From Gemmataceae bacterium (GTDB lineage: Bacteria; Planctomycetota; Planctomycetia; Gemmatales; Gemmataceae): a DNA stretch of 64,000 nucleotides. The translations under genes and the position numbers were made by a program. Of the stretch, positions 26,791 to 35,396 are shown piece after piece. Every line of letters begins with the position of its first letter. Within the stretch, counting starts at the first letter, position 1. The notes below the pieces were generated by a model. That model saw only the letters and a list, made by a program, of their open reading frames with translations. It was not told the origin of the DNA and did not search any database. The DNA is taken from positions 55,443 through 119,442 of the forward strand of contig PLDW01000518.1 in assembly GCA_003136315.1 (NCBI GenBank), read 5' to 3'.

Positions 26791-29700
26791 CACCGCGTTC
26801 CCCATTTGGTCAATCGACGCGCGCCGGTTTGCAAGGACGCGAGCCGTCATCGCGACCGGTGTTATCACCGCGTCGCTCAGGTGAACCAGTTCGACCGCGC
26901 AGTCCGAGGAGTGGGTATGCGCCGCGATGACGAACGCCGCAGTCGCAAGGCTCTCGTCGTCCTTAGAGCCCTTGTGCCCGGTGTCGACCCGGCGCATCGT
27001 GATCTTCCCGCCGACACTTAGCACCTGGTCGGGCCGGATCACGATCTCGCCACCCGGGACCGGTAGGCGGAGGCACGGCACCTGGCGGACTTCTGCACCG
27101 ATCACGGTTCCCGCGTAGAAGTTCAGCAGTTGCATGGCGATTCGCTTGTACTCGTCTCCGTAGCCGTGGTCCACCAGACCGTGCTCAGCCCACACGGCGT
27201 CTAACGAAGCCTCCAGCTCCACGAGCGAAGGTTCTTTACCTCCTATCCCGTCAACGACCTTCTGAACCGCGACGTGCAACTGCATGAACCCGGTCTCCGT
27301 CCGACGGCCGCCCACGTCAAGGATGTGCGTGTACAGAAAGCGGCGCGGGCACCGCTCGTACAGGGCCAGTTGGTGATCGGTGAAAGCGAACGGCCCATCC
27401 ATCGTCAGCGGAACCGGCGAATCTTCTGGGCTCGGAGGTAGCACCTTCGTCGGCGTTACGTGGCGCATATCGATTCGGCTGCTCAAACGATCGATGAACG
27501 GCGACCGTGGGTGACTCGCGCTGTTCGACTTTTTCGTCTGAGAGTACATGACGAGTCGGTCGCGGGCTCTTGAGAGGGCGACGAAGAACAAGCACTCTTG
27601 TTCCTCGCTCAAGGCTTCTTTCACAGCATCGATTGCCTTGCCGGCAGCCCCGTCGATCAGTCCGTCGGGAGGAACAATCATGCCCGCAACTAAGGCGTTC
27701 GGCGAGCGTGGCAGACTCGCGTTGGTCAGGCCGGGGATGTGGACGGCCCGGAATTCGAGCCCCTTGCTCCCGTGCATCGTCATGAGCCGAACGGCATCAA
27801 TTCCTTGCGCGGCCGCGGGGAGCTGACGCAGGTCGCGTTCGTCGGAAAAAAGAACCAGACGACGAATTCTGGTGAGCAGGCGGGACAGCGGGAGCCCCTG
27901 TCCGTCGGATTGGCTTCGAACGAAATTCATGAACTGCCAGATCGCAATGCCGCGCGACCGCGCCCGAAGATCCTCGGCCGGGGCGATCTCGGCAGCGGCC
28001 CGCGTGCGGTCGAGTAGCACCGCGCAAAGGATGTCCCACGGATTCGCGTCCGACGTGAATCCGGCAAGTAGCTCGGCGATGCCCCGAAGCCCATCGAGCC
28101 CCGCCGGAGAAAGTGCCGTGAGGGTGCCGAGGGCCTCCACCCACTTCATCGGCTCGCAGTCGTCCTTTTTGAGATGCGAGAGCACAAGAGCGACATCGGC
28201 AAGCGGGACGGCGTGGGACTTCTGCGCCGCGACGCGCAGTAGCCCCATCGCCCTGCGATCAACGAGGATCGACAGCAGCGAGAGGAGATCCTTGATCTCG
28301 TCTCGCTCAAACAAGCTCCCGAGATAGAGAACCGGAACGCCGAGGCTCTCCAGCCCTTCGGTCAACCGCCCGAGCCGCTCGTTGCCAGCGCTCAAGATCG
28401 CTTGGTCGCGGTACGAGTATCCCTCCTTCTGCAGTTCCTCGATCGCTTCCGCGACCGCCGCGATTTCTTGGTCGCCAGTCTCGACCGACCGGTACTCGGG
28501 CCGCCGCCCGGCCGCGCCGCGGGCCGCCCGCAAGCCGATCTCGGTGCCGCGGACGCTCGGGATCTCCGCAGCAAAAGCGAGGTACGTGTCGACCACCTCC
28601 TCGACGCTTCGGTAATTCGTCGTCAGCCGCCCGCGCTTCGCCCCCGAGAAATCCTCACGGTCGAAGCGAACCATGTTGAACGCGGACGCCCCCCGGAACC
28701 GGTAGATGGATTGCTTGACGTCACCGACCGCCCAAAGATTGCGACCGTCCCCGGCGATGGCCTTCAGCAATCGCACACTGCTTCGGTTGACGTCCTGATA
28801 CTCGTCGACAAGGATGTGCTCGTAGCGCGCGGCCAGGTGCTCGCGGACGTCCTCTTGCTCTTCACACAGGCGGACCGGCAACGCCACGAGGTCGCCGAAG
28901 TCGATGTACCCTTTAGCCGCCTTCATTTTCTCGTAGGCCGCGAAAACGGTCGCCACTTCGAGGCTGCGCCCAGCGGCCTCGCGCGCTTCGGGAGTAGTGG
29001 CAGACGCGAGCATCGACTCCGCCAGGGTGCGGTATCCGACAGAGTCGATAACTTCGTCTCGGGCGCGCGAGATCGCGTCGAGGATGCTCTTGATCGAACC
29101 CGACGGATCCCGCAAGTCTTTGAAGTGTTCAAGGCCGAGTTTCGGGTACTCGTCCTCCAGGAACCCGATCGCGTCGGTCCGCTCAAGGAGCTTCGGGTTG
29201 CGTGGCAAGTCCAAGCGATCGTGGAAACGGCGGATGATATCGAGCCCGAAGCCGTGGAACGTGCCAATCCAGATGCTCGCCGCTGCCGCTCGGTGTTTGG
29301 CCCCGATTCTCTCCGAAAGCTCGCCGGCGGCCTTGTTGGAGAAGGTCAGAATGAGGATTTTCCCAGGCTCCACCCCCTTCGAGAGCAGGTAATCGACTCT
29401 GCCGACCAGCGTCTGCGTTTTCCCCGTCCCCGGCCCGGCCTCGAGCAGGTAAGCAAATCCCTCGTGCGTTGCCGCCGCTTCCTGGTCCGGCTTCAGCGGC
29501 TTGTTCTCAATTTCTTTGGGCGGGGGAATCTCGAACCGGGGAAGGAGGAGCGCGTCGAGGAGTTGCTGCGCGACAACCGCGTGTGGCGCTCCGAGCTTTG
29601 ACGCGATGGTGTCTGCTGAAACTCCGTCCTCAAGGTGGAGCGTTCGTACCCACGGCCTTGGTACCAAGAACTCTCGTGCAAACAGGTCCATCTGGACCTC

Positions 29701-30084
29701 GCGCCGTTGCCGCTGACTGTAGTCGACGACACGATCAACGCCGACGGGGACGGCCTCGGATGCCCTGAGCGGATCGCCATCCGACATCGCGTCCGCCTCG
29801 TCTTGACCGTCAAATTCAACGTGTCCGATCTCGTGAGCTACCAGAAACGCGCTGGCAAACTCGTCTCCCGTGTCCTCGTGGAGGATCAGGAGTGCGTCGG
29901 GATCGTAAACCGCTCGACCGCCGAAGAGGCGCACATCCCCCACCGAAACCCTCTCGACCGCAATCTCCCGTCTGGTCGCTTCCGCGCAGGCAAAGGCGTA
30001 CGGTTTCCACGGATCGTGGCCCGCCGCGACGGCGTTGACATGGAACCGCTCGGCGCACTGTCGGCTGATTTCAATAGAGTCCAT
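26683..30084 (-). CDS. ImmA/IrrE peptidase-UvrD helicase-nuclease fusion
   Basis: 1133 residues. Domain 1 (about 1-180) is an ImmA/IrrE-type zinc peptidase with HEIGH at 84-88 and the typical LFAREFLVPRPWVR helix. Domain 2 (about 200-870) is a superfamily 1 helicase: Walker A AGPGTGKT (216-223), TFSNKAAGEL, WIGTFHGFG, VDEYQDVN, GDVKQSIYRFRGA, TTNYRSVEEV, MTMHGSKGLEF and VALSRARDRL. Domain 3 (about 900-1133) looks like an AddB-type PD-(D/E)XK nuclease (YERCPRRFLYT) ending in a Cys cluster (CPRCPAFFIC), perhaps an iron-sulphur site. It overlaps the XRE-like gene by 14 bases. Confidence 0.9.
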   Translation of the reverse strand: MDSIEISRQCAERFHVNAVAAGHDPWKPYAFACAEATRREIAVERVSVGDVRLFGGRAVYDPDALLILHEDTGDEFASAFLVAHEIGHVEFDGQDEADAMSDGDPLRASEAVPVGVDRVVDYSQRQRREVQMDLFAREFLVPRPWVRTLHLEDGVSADTIASKLGAPHAVVAQQLLDALLLPRFEIPPPKEIENKPLKPDQEAAATHEGFAYLLEAGPGTGKTQTLVGRVDYLLSKGVEPGKILILTFSNKAAGELSERIGAKHRAAAASIWIGTFHGFGLDIIRRFHDRLDLPRNPKLLERTDAIGFLEDEYPKLGLEHFKDLRDPSGSIKSILDAISRARDEVIDSVGYRTLAESMLASATTPEAREAAGRSLEVATVFAAYEKMKAAKGYIDFGDLVALPVRLCEEQEDVREHLAARYEHILVDEYQDVNRSSVRLLKAIAGDGRNLWAVGDVKQSIYRFRGASAFNMVRFDREDFSGAKRGRLTTNYRSVEEVVDTYLAFAAEIPSVRGTEIGLRAARGAAGRRPEYRSVETGDQEIAAVAEAIEELQKEGYSYRDQAILSAGNERLGRLTEGLESLGVPVLYLGSLFERDEIKDLLSLLSILVDRRAMGLLRVAAQKSHAVPLADVALVLSHLKKDDCEPMKWVEALGTLTALSPAGLDGLRGIAELLAGFTSDANPWDILCAVLLDRTRAAAEIAPAEDLRARSRGIAIWQFMNFVRSQSDGQGLPLSRLLTRIRRLVLFSDERDLRQLPAAAQGIDAVRLMTMHGSKGLEFRAVHIPGLTNASLPRSPNALVAGMIVPPDGLIDGAAGKAIDAVKEALSEEQECLFFVALSRARDRLVMYSQTKKSNSASHPRSPFIDRLSSRIDMRHVTPTKVLPPSPEDSPVPLTMDGPFAFTDHQLALYERCPRRFLYTHILDVGGRRTETGFMQLHVAVQKVVDGIGGKEPSLVELEASLDAVWAEHGLVDHGYGDEYKRIAMQLLNFYAGTVIGAEVRQVPCLRLPVPGGEIVIRPDQVLSVGGKITMRRVDTGHKGSKDDESLATAAFVIAAHTHSSDCAVELVHLSDAVITPVAMTARVLANRRASIDQMGNAVQAGRFPLKLSRTCPRCPAFFICGALPDGPLKKNLG

Positions 30085-30673
30085 CGGCGTCGCAGTCCCG
30101 GAGGAGGAGTTGCCGTTGCTCGTCGGTCATTTCCGTGGCCAGAACAAGCTCTCGAAACGTCTTCTGACCCTGGTGCGATGGCTTCACGTCCGATTTGAAC
30201 GCGAGCGCCGCCAGTCCAGGTTGCGCCTGCACGAAATAGTCGCGAGCTGACTCGACGGACAAGCTGGTCGCATCGGCGAATCGCCTCGTGAAAGGCTCTG
30301 GAATGGACGTGGCCGTCACCAGGCCGTCCCGGAATGCCGTGAGAAACGAGCGCGGGACGTTCAGTGCTGCCGCCAGTTGCACGAAGGCTGCGCCCTTGCA
30401 ACGCACGAACGGATTCACGACCTCGTTGCTGGGCACCGCTTGTCGCTTGCAGCCGAGGAATTCTTGCCACGCCGCTTCGAGGCCCGGGTCCGCCACCGTA
30501 CCGCCGGCCGGTTTCCCCGGAGCATTCGCAAGACGGAGTTCTGACGACAGGTCGATTAGCTCCTCAGTGAGTTCCGGATACTGCCGAAGGTAGCGATCAA
30601 GCGTACTCCAGTCGTGAGTTGCCTCGACTGCGAACGCGTCAAGAATTGCCTCCGGATCGTGGGGGTTGCTCAT
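30071..30673 (-). CDS. XRE-like regulator preceding ImmA fusion
   Basis: 200 residues. A helical N-terminus (LDRYLRQYPELTEELIDLS) is followed near 95-135 by an XRE-type helix-turn-helix (FVQLAAALNVPRSFLTAF). XRE repressors are the classic substrates of ImmA/IrrE peptidases, and here the peptidase is fused to the next gene. The start overlaps the sigma factor stop as ATGA and its end overlaps the helicase by 14 bases. That makes a sigma factor/repressor/peptidase regulatory head. DNA binding is inference. Confidence 0.7.
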   Translation of the reverse strand: MSNPHDPEAILDAFAVEATHDWSTLDRYLRQYPELTEELIDLSSELRLANAPGKPAGGTVADPGLEAAWQEFLGCKRQAVPSNEVVNPFVRCKGAAFVQLAAALNVPRSFLTAFRDGLVTATSIPEPFTRRFADATSLSVESARDYFVQAQPGLAALAFKSDVKPSHQGQKTFRELVLATEMTDEQRQLLLRDCDADGLY

Positions 30674-31506
30674 ACGTCGTCCTCCTCTTTCAGGGCGTCC
30701 CGCAGTGTTTTAAACGCCCGATCACGCCTATTGCGCACTGTTTGCTCGACGCAACCAACGAGCTTGGCAATTGTAGTAACCCCTTCCTCCTGGGAGTCGA
30801 TCGGCACCTCTTGGAAGATCAGCTCGATGACCCGCCGCTGGTCGGGCGGCAGGGAATTAATCGCCGTGTGGAGTTTGGACCGGTAAAGGAAATCCACGCC
30901 TTCGTCATTCAGAGCGTTTCTCATCGCCGCCAGGGCCGATTCTATCTCCTCCGAGGCCTCCCCTGCATTGTCCGTGAAGTCCGTCGATTCGTAACGGGAC
31001 TCGTCCCGCCAGACCCGCTTTCGCGCAGTCGACCGAAGACGGGCGAGCGCGAAGTTAAAACGGCACTCGAAGCAATCGAGCCTGTCGTCGTATTCTCCGC
31101 CACGGTCTCCACAGAGCATCTCTTGGAACTTCTGGATGACGACTTCCTGGATTTCCTGTTCCCCCGACTTCTCGACAAGTTTCGCCGTGCCGGCCAGACG
31201 CCGAGCGGTCACAGGCACAGCCCGAAGTACTCGCTGGCGTAAAATCACGAACAGATCGTGAAGAGCGTCGTCGACCAAGCCAGGTCGACGGAAAAAGTAC
31301 AAAACACACTCAGACAGAACATAGTTCGGAGCGTCGACGTCCTCAATGCGGGAGCGTTCGATGAGTTCGTGTGTCGACAGCTCTAAAAGGGCTGTGAGCG
31401 CCGTTTCGACCTCGTTGGGGCGACAATACAGACCACCGTCAGGTAACCGCTTGCGGAGCGGTGCGACCGGCGGTTGTGTTCGTTCTCGGGCGACGTTCTG
31501 AGTCAT
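30670..31506 (-). CDS. sigma-70 family factor (ECF-like)
   Basis: About 278 residues from the ATG at 31506 (GGAGG lies 13 bases upstream; a GTG at 31530 is possible). Region 4 is clear near the C-terminus: INSLPPDQRRVIELIFQE, then TTIAKLVGCVEQTVRNRRDRA, the helix-turn-helix that reads the -35 box. Region 2 is weaker, in the helical ALHDLFVILRQRV to EVVIQKFQEML part. It is the first gene of the cluster, so it may drive the operon or answer to the following XRE/ImmA pair. Confidence 0.82.
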   Translation of the reverse strand: MTQNVARERTQPPVAPLRKRLPDGGLYCRPNEVETALTALLELSTHELIERSRIEDVDAPNYVLSECVLYFFRRPGLVDDALHDLFVILRQRVLRAVPVTARRLAGTAKLVEKSGEQEIQEVVIQKFQEMLCGDRGGEYDDRLDCFECRFNFALARLRSTARKRVWRDESRYESTDFTDNAGEASEEIESALAAMRNALNDEGVDFLYRSKLHTAINSLPPDQRRVIELIFQEVPIDSQEEGVTTIAKLVGCVEQTVRNRRDRAFKTLRDALKEEDDV

Positions 31507-32160
31507 GTTCTGCTCGCCGCCTCCCCACACACCTCGGGATCCAACAGTCGCAAGCGTGGAACGTCCTAACGTTGGCTGAACTGTTTGACGCGTCTTTTCG
31601 TCGCATTATGCAATTTGAGGTCGTGCGTGGTCGTCAGCCGGTGACCATTGCGGCCTATTCGCCGCATGCTCGATCACAAAGTGTTGCTATGATACTGAAC
31701 TCGATGCGCCAGCGATTGTCCCATGATTTTACCGCAACTGCACTCTGTCTTGCAGGGAAAAAACGAGCTCTGGGAAATCTAGTGGCCGATCGGAATGTGG
31801 AACCGGCATACTAGTGGGTCACTTGCGTGAGTCGTAGCCTTTCGTGGCCAGGCTGGTTCAGACTGTTGCCCCTCGAAACACCAGGGTATTCGAGGGTCGG
31901 AAAGGCCATACTCGACCCAGGTGACCCACTAGTTGCTAGCCAGGGGGTTCACCTGACCGCATATGCCCAGCCCAGATTCTCCATTTCCATGAACGCAACA
32001 CCCTCCCCGTTGTCTACCCGGCCACGCTTTGCATGAAACCGCAGCCGGTGAGCAGAGGGTGATTTTGACCGACAACACCCGCGCAACCCGATCTCGTCAG
32101 CAATTGCCGGTTATCAAGGTTCCCCGATGACTTTATTCCCGTACTTGCTTGTCCTACCGT
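31507..32160. other. spacer between divergent gene blocks
   Basis: About 650 bases upstream of both the defence cluster and the next plus-strand genes. No gene is supported. It contains the 124 bp inverted-repeat element listed separately, and the promoter of the defence cluster must lie in its first part. Confidence 0.5.
31810..31933. repeat. 124 bp MITE-like element
   Basis: The ends are inverted copies, ACTAGTGGGTCAC at 31810-31822 and GTGACCCACTAGT at 31921-31933; similarity extends to about 25 bases with a few mismatches. TA lies at both outer edges, as for IS630/Tc1-type movement. There is no coding capacity. Confidence 0.65.
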
Positions 32161-32660
32161 GGGCGAATGTCCACGCCATTCCCTCATCGCCGGCCCGTTC
32201 TCTTATCCTTCCGATCCGTTGAAACCGCCTTGATCGGCTCGCTCGTGATGGCCCTGGTAGCAATCTTCGCCCCTGGCGGCTCAACTCGCTGTGCTCGGGC
32301 CTTCGTTATTATACTCGGCGGTCTGTTCCTCAGCTATCTGGATCAGGAAGAAGTCTGGATCGTCGTCCAACGGAAATGATCCAGCTTCTGGTCGACACAC
32401 TCTCCCTCGCACCGGAGGACGAACTCTTCCCCCCCTTCACCTTGGCCTATAGCTGGGCCATCACCGCCCTTGCCGAGCAGACCGGCCCATGCTCCGCGAA
32501 ATCGCCACCCTCAAACGCACCTCTGTCTATGCCCTGATCGATACGCTCACCGCCAGGACGATCGGGTTCGAAGGGACGGAGACCTGGCGGGCGGTCTACG
32601 AGCAGTTGCTCGCCAAATGGAGCGTTCAAGATTATCGGTCCGTGGCCGTGGTCACAGGTG
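32161..32660 (+). pseudogene. degenerate copy of the downstream membrane protein
   Basis: Its conceptual pieces match the intact protein at 32920: FSFxxVxTxLIGSLxM, IILGGLFLSYLDQ, LREIATLK and ETWRAVYE all recur. The frame is broken at least twice (a stop after YLDQEEVWIVVQRK, and a shift near 32480) and similarity ends near 32660. It is a decayed tandem copy of the 5' half of that gene. Confidence 0.8.
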
Positions 32661-32919
32661 TTCCAACCAGCATGCTGAGAAGCTGGGTCTTCCCCCGGCT
32701 TCTGATGCAAGGGCACCAACCAACCCAGATCGGGGCCAACCCAGTGATCAAAACAAAAAAGTGGAGATTGTGGCTCTGCGCTGTTAGTTGGAAACGAGAG
32801 GGGCCTTGGGTGACAACAGCTTCCGGAGTCCCCTCACAGGGCTCTGAAGTGGCAACAAGTGTCTTGCTGGTTGTGAGTTCCGGCTTGCCTGACACCCCCG
32901 GCCGTCATACCGTGCGGGC

Positions 32920-33834
32920 ATGGCGAGCCCACCCACCCTGCGACGCGCGATACTTTTCAGTTTCAAGTTTGTCGGCACCTCACTGATCGGGTCGCTGACA
33001 ATGACTCTTGTTTGCGTCTTCGCCGGCGCTCCCGCCCAGTTGGCCGTTCTGGGGGCATTAATCAGCATCCTCGGGGGGCTGTTCCTCAGCTACCTCGACC
33101 AGGACGAGGAACGAGACCGACGACGAAATGAGGTTCTTGAACGGCTAGCCGTGCCGCTCACCCTGGCTCCTGAGCACGACCTCTACACTCAATACCTCGC
33201 CTTCTGCAAAACGCTCACCGATCTGGCCAATCAGACTGACCCGCTTCTTCGCGAGATCGCAACGCTCAAACTCGCTTCTGTGAACTCGCAGATCGAGTCG
33301 TTAGCCCAGGGAACGGTCGTGTTCGCAGGAACCGAGACGTGGCGGGCAGTCTACGAAGTGCTCCTCGCCGGCACCGATCTCCGGGAATACCAGTCGGCGG
33401 CATGGGTCCGGAGCAAGGATTACTGGCAGGATGCTCCGGGACGGCAGAGCATGAAAGCCAACTTCGAGGCGGTCAATCGCGGAGTGCTGGTCGAGCGGAT
33501 CGTCATCCTCCGGGACGACCTGTGGCCGCGGGGCCAGATCCTGCCAACGGACGACATCCTTCCTTGGCTCGAAGAGCAGAACAACCACGGATTGGATATC
33601 ACTCTGGTGCGGGAGTCGGACCTGGCTTCCGAGCCGGACCTACTGGCCGACATCGGGGTGTATGGCGAACGAGCGTGCGGCACTCAAGAACTCGACGAGC
33701 GCTCTCGGACCGTCCGATTTATCCTGTATTTCGACCGGCAGGCCGTCCGCTTGGCCAAGGATCGGTGGCGGAGGCTCGCGATTTACGCCACCCCGCTCAG
33801 CACACTACTGGATCAGATCGACGATGATCGGTAG
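32920..33834 (+). CDS. two-helix membrane protein, unknown family
   Basis: 304 residues. Two transmembrane helices lie at about 12-34 and 38-58, followed by a charged turn (YLDQDEERDRRRNEVLERL). The large C-terminal cytoplasmic domain has a distinctive core: ETWRAVYEVLLAG, QSAAWVRSKDYW, RGVLVERIVILRDDLW. That core resembles sensing or nucleotide-proximal domains but I cannot name the family. It ends 33 bases before the aminotransferase gene, so the two are probably one operon. Confidence 0.7.
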   Translation: MASPPTLRRAILFSFKFVGTSLIGSLTMTLVCVFAGAPAQLAVLGALISILGGLFLSYLDQDEERDRRRNEVLERLAVPLTLAPEHDLYTQYLAFCKTLTDLANQTDPLLREIATLKLASVNSQIESLAQGTVVFAGTETWRAVYEVLLAGTDLREYQSAAWVRSKDYWQDAPGRQSMKANFEAVNRGVLVERIVILRDDLWPRGQILPTDDILPWLEEQNNHGLDITLVRESDLASEPDLLADIGVYGERACGTQELDERSRTVRFILYFDRQAVRLAKDRWRRLAIYATPLSTLLDQIDDDR

Positions 33835-33867
33835 GATCGAGATCGGTGATCTTTGGGGGGGCAGCCC

Positions 33868-35097
33868 GTGGGCGAGTTACTCTACCTGGACACGGCACGG
33901 CTGGGCCGGATGACGGCGGGAGCCCGGCAGGCCCATCACGCTTTCACGGAACTGGCCGGTGAGGAAGGCGGCTCAGCGTACTTCGAACGCTTCCTCCGCG
34001 GAGGACTCGATTGCCTCCCGAGCAGTTTTCAGGGCCGATATCCGGGGCTGGCAGGGTGGCGGGGAGTAGGTTCGCTGAAGGAATCGCTCCGGCGACTAAC
34101 TGGCAGACGCACGGATCTCCCGGTCCTACTCGCCAACCGGTCGGCCCAACTTATGAAACTGGCTGCACGCCTCCTGTTCCACAGCTGCCGGAACGCTCTC
34201 ACGACCGACCTCGACTGGCCGGGTTACCAAGACATCCTTCTTGCTGAGTGCCGCCGTGTGAATCGAGCGGTGACGGTTGTACCGGCTCGTTCGGGGATCG
34301 CAGTGGAGGGTATCGGCGAGGACGAATTGGTGGAAAGGATTCGTTCTGAGTTCACCCGTAACGGCTGCGACGGGCTGTTCCTCACGGCGGTCAGCAGTGA
34401 CGGCATCCGCTTGCCAGTCGAGCGGATTGTACGCTCGTTGGAGGCCCGCTGCCGAGTCAAGTTCGTGGGAGTGGATGGTGCCCAGGACTTCTGCCACGCC
34501 GGAGCGGATCTGCGGTGCTGTGACCTCTACTTGGCTGGATCGCATAAGTGGCTCGGGGCATACCATCCGCTCGGAATCGGCTTCTATGGCCGGCGAAGAT
34601 CGATCGGCAGAATCGAGACGACACTCGTCACTATGACGGCGTGCGGCGATCTCGACGACCCTTTACTCCGGTTCTCGGGCCGTCTGGAGGCAGGCTCTCT
34701 AGCCGGGCTGGCCGAGACCGTCTCAGTCGCTCCCCTGTTCTCGTGCCAAGGTGCGGTTGACGATTGCCTCGATTCGCTCGACGCTGCAGGCTCAGTGTTC
34801 ACGGACCGCCTGAAGACGCTAGAGACAACTGCCGAGTTGTCACAGGCGGAGGGCTGGCGACCCATTCTCCCGGACCAGGCGTTCCGTTCGGGTATACTGC
34901 TTTTACGGCCCGAAGAGGATCATAGCGATCGGTTACTGCCAGATGCCTTGAGGAACGCATTTCGAGACCGAGGCATCTCTCTTTCGACTTACGAGGGGGG
35001 CTCGATCCGCCTTTCGATCCCGGCCACTCCGTGGTCTGGGGATGAACGAGACCACCTCCAAGATGCCTTGCGAAGCGTCGCCACAGGCCAATGCTGA
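33868..35097 (+). CDS. class V aminotransferase (PLP enzyme)
   Basis: About 409 residues from a GTG at 33868 with a G-rich ribosome site (a TTG 15 bases earlier is possible). The fold type I PLP signature is clear: VDGAQDFCH for the cofactor-ring Asp, and YLAGSHKWLGAYHPLG, where K is the Schiff-base lysine. The family includes cysteine desulfurases, kynureninases and serine aminotransferases. The substrate cannot be assigned. Pairing with a membrane protein of unknown family is unusual. Confidence 0.8.
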   Translation: MGELLYLDTARLGRMTAGARQAHHAFTELAGEEGGSAYFERFLRGGLDCLPSSFQGRYPGLAGWRGVGSLKESLRRLTGRRTDLPVLLANRSAQLMKLAARLLFHSCRNALTTDLDWPGYQDILLAECRRVNRAVTVVPARSGIAVEGIGEDELVERIRSEFTRNGCDGLFLTAVSSDGIRLPVERIVRSLEARCRVKFVGVDGAQDFCHAGADLRCCDLYLAGSHKWLGAYHPLGIGFYGRRRSIGRIETTLVTMTACGDLDDPLLRFSGRLEAGSLAGLAETVSVAPLFSCQGAVDDCLDSLDAAGSVFTDRLKTLETTAELSQAEGWRPILPDQAFRSGILLLRPEEDHSDRLLPDALRNAFRDRGISLSTYEGGSIRLSIPATPWSGDERDHLQDALRSVATGQC

Positions 35098-35396
35098 TGC
35101 TTATGTTTTGGTCGGGGAACGGCTCAGTGGCGACGGGGTACTGCGACTCCGCCACGTCCGCCGGGCCAACACCTCCCGCCTGGTCGGTATCCTACCCAGC
35201 CGAGGCAATCGGTGTGAACATGTGAATGGCTCCATCCGCGGTCCAGCCGAACCCTGGAAGTGGCTCATCGAGGAGAGATCGGATGAAGCGAGACGACAAG
35301 AAACGAACCCCTCAACCCTGACCCCTCTCCTTCAGAGTGCGTAGGGGGGAAAGTGCGATTTGAACCTCTCGGTCGTCTCCGGACTCTTTGAGTCCC

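Noticed and set aside
28402-29601. 399-residue plus-strand frame
   Set aside because: Antisense to the helicase domain of the ImmA-UvrD fusion.
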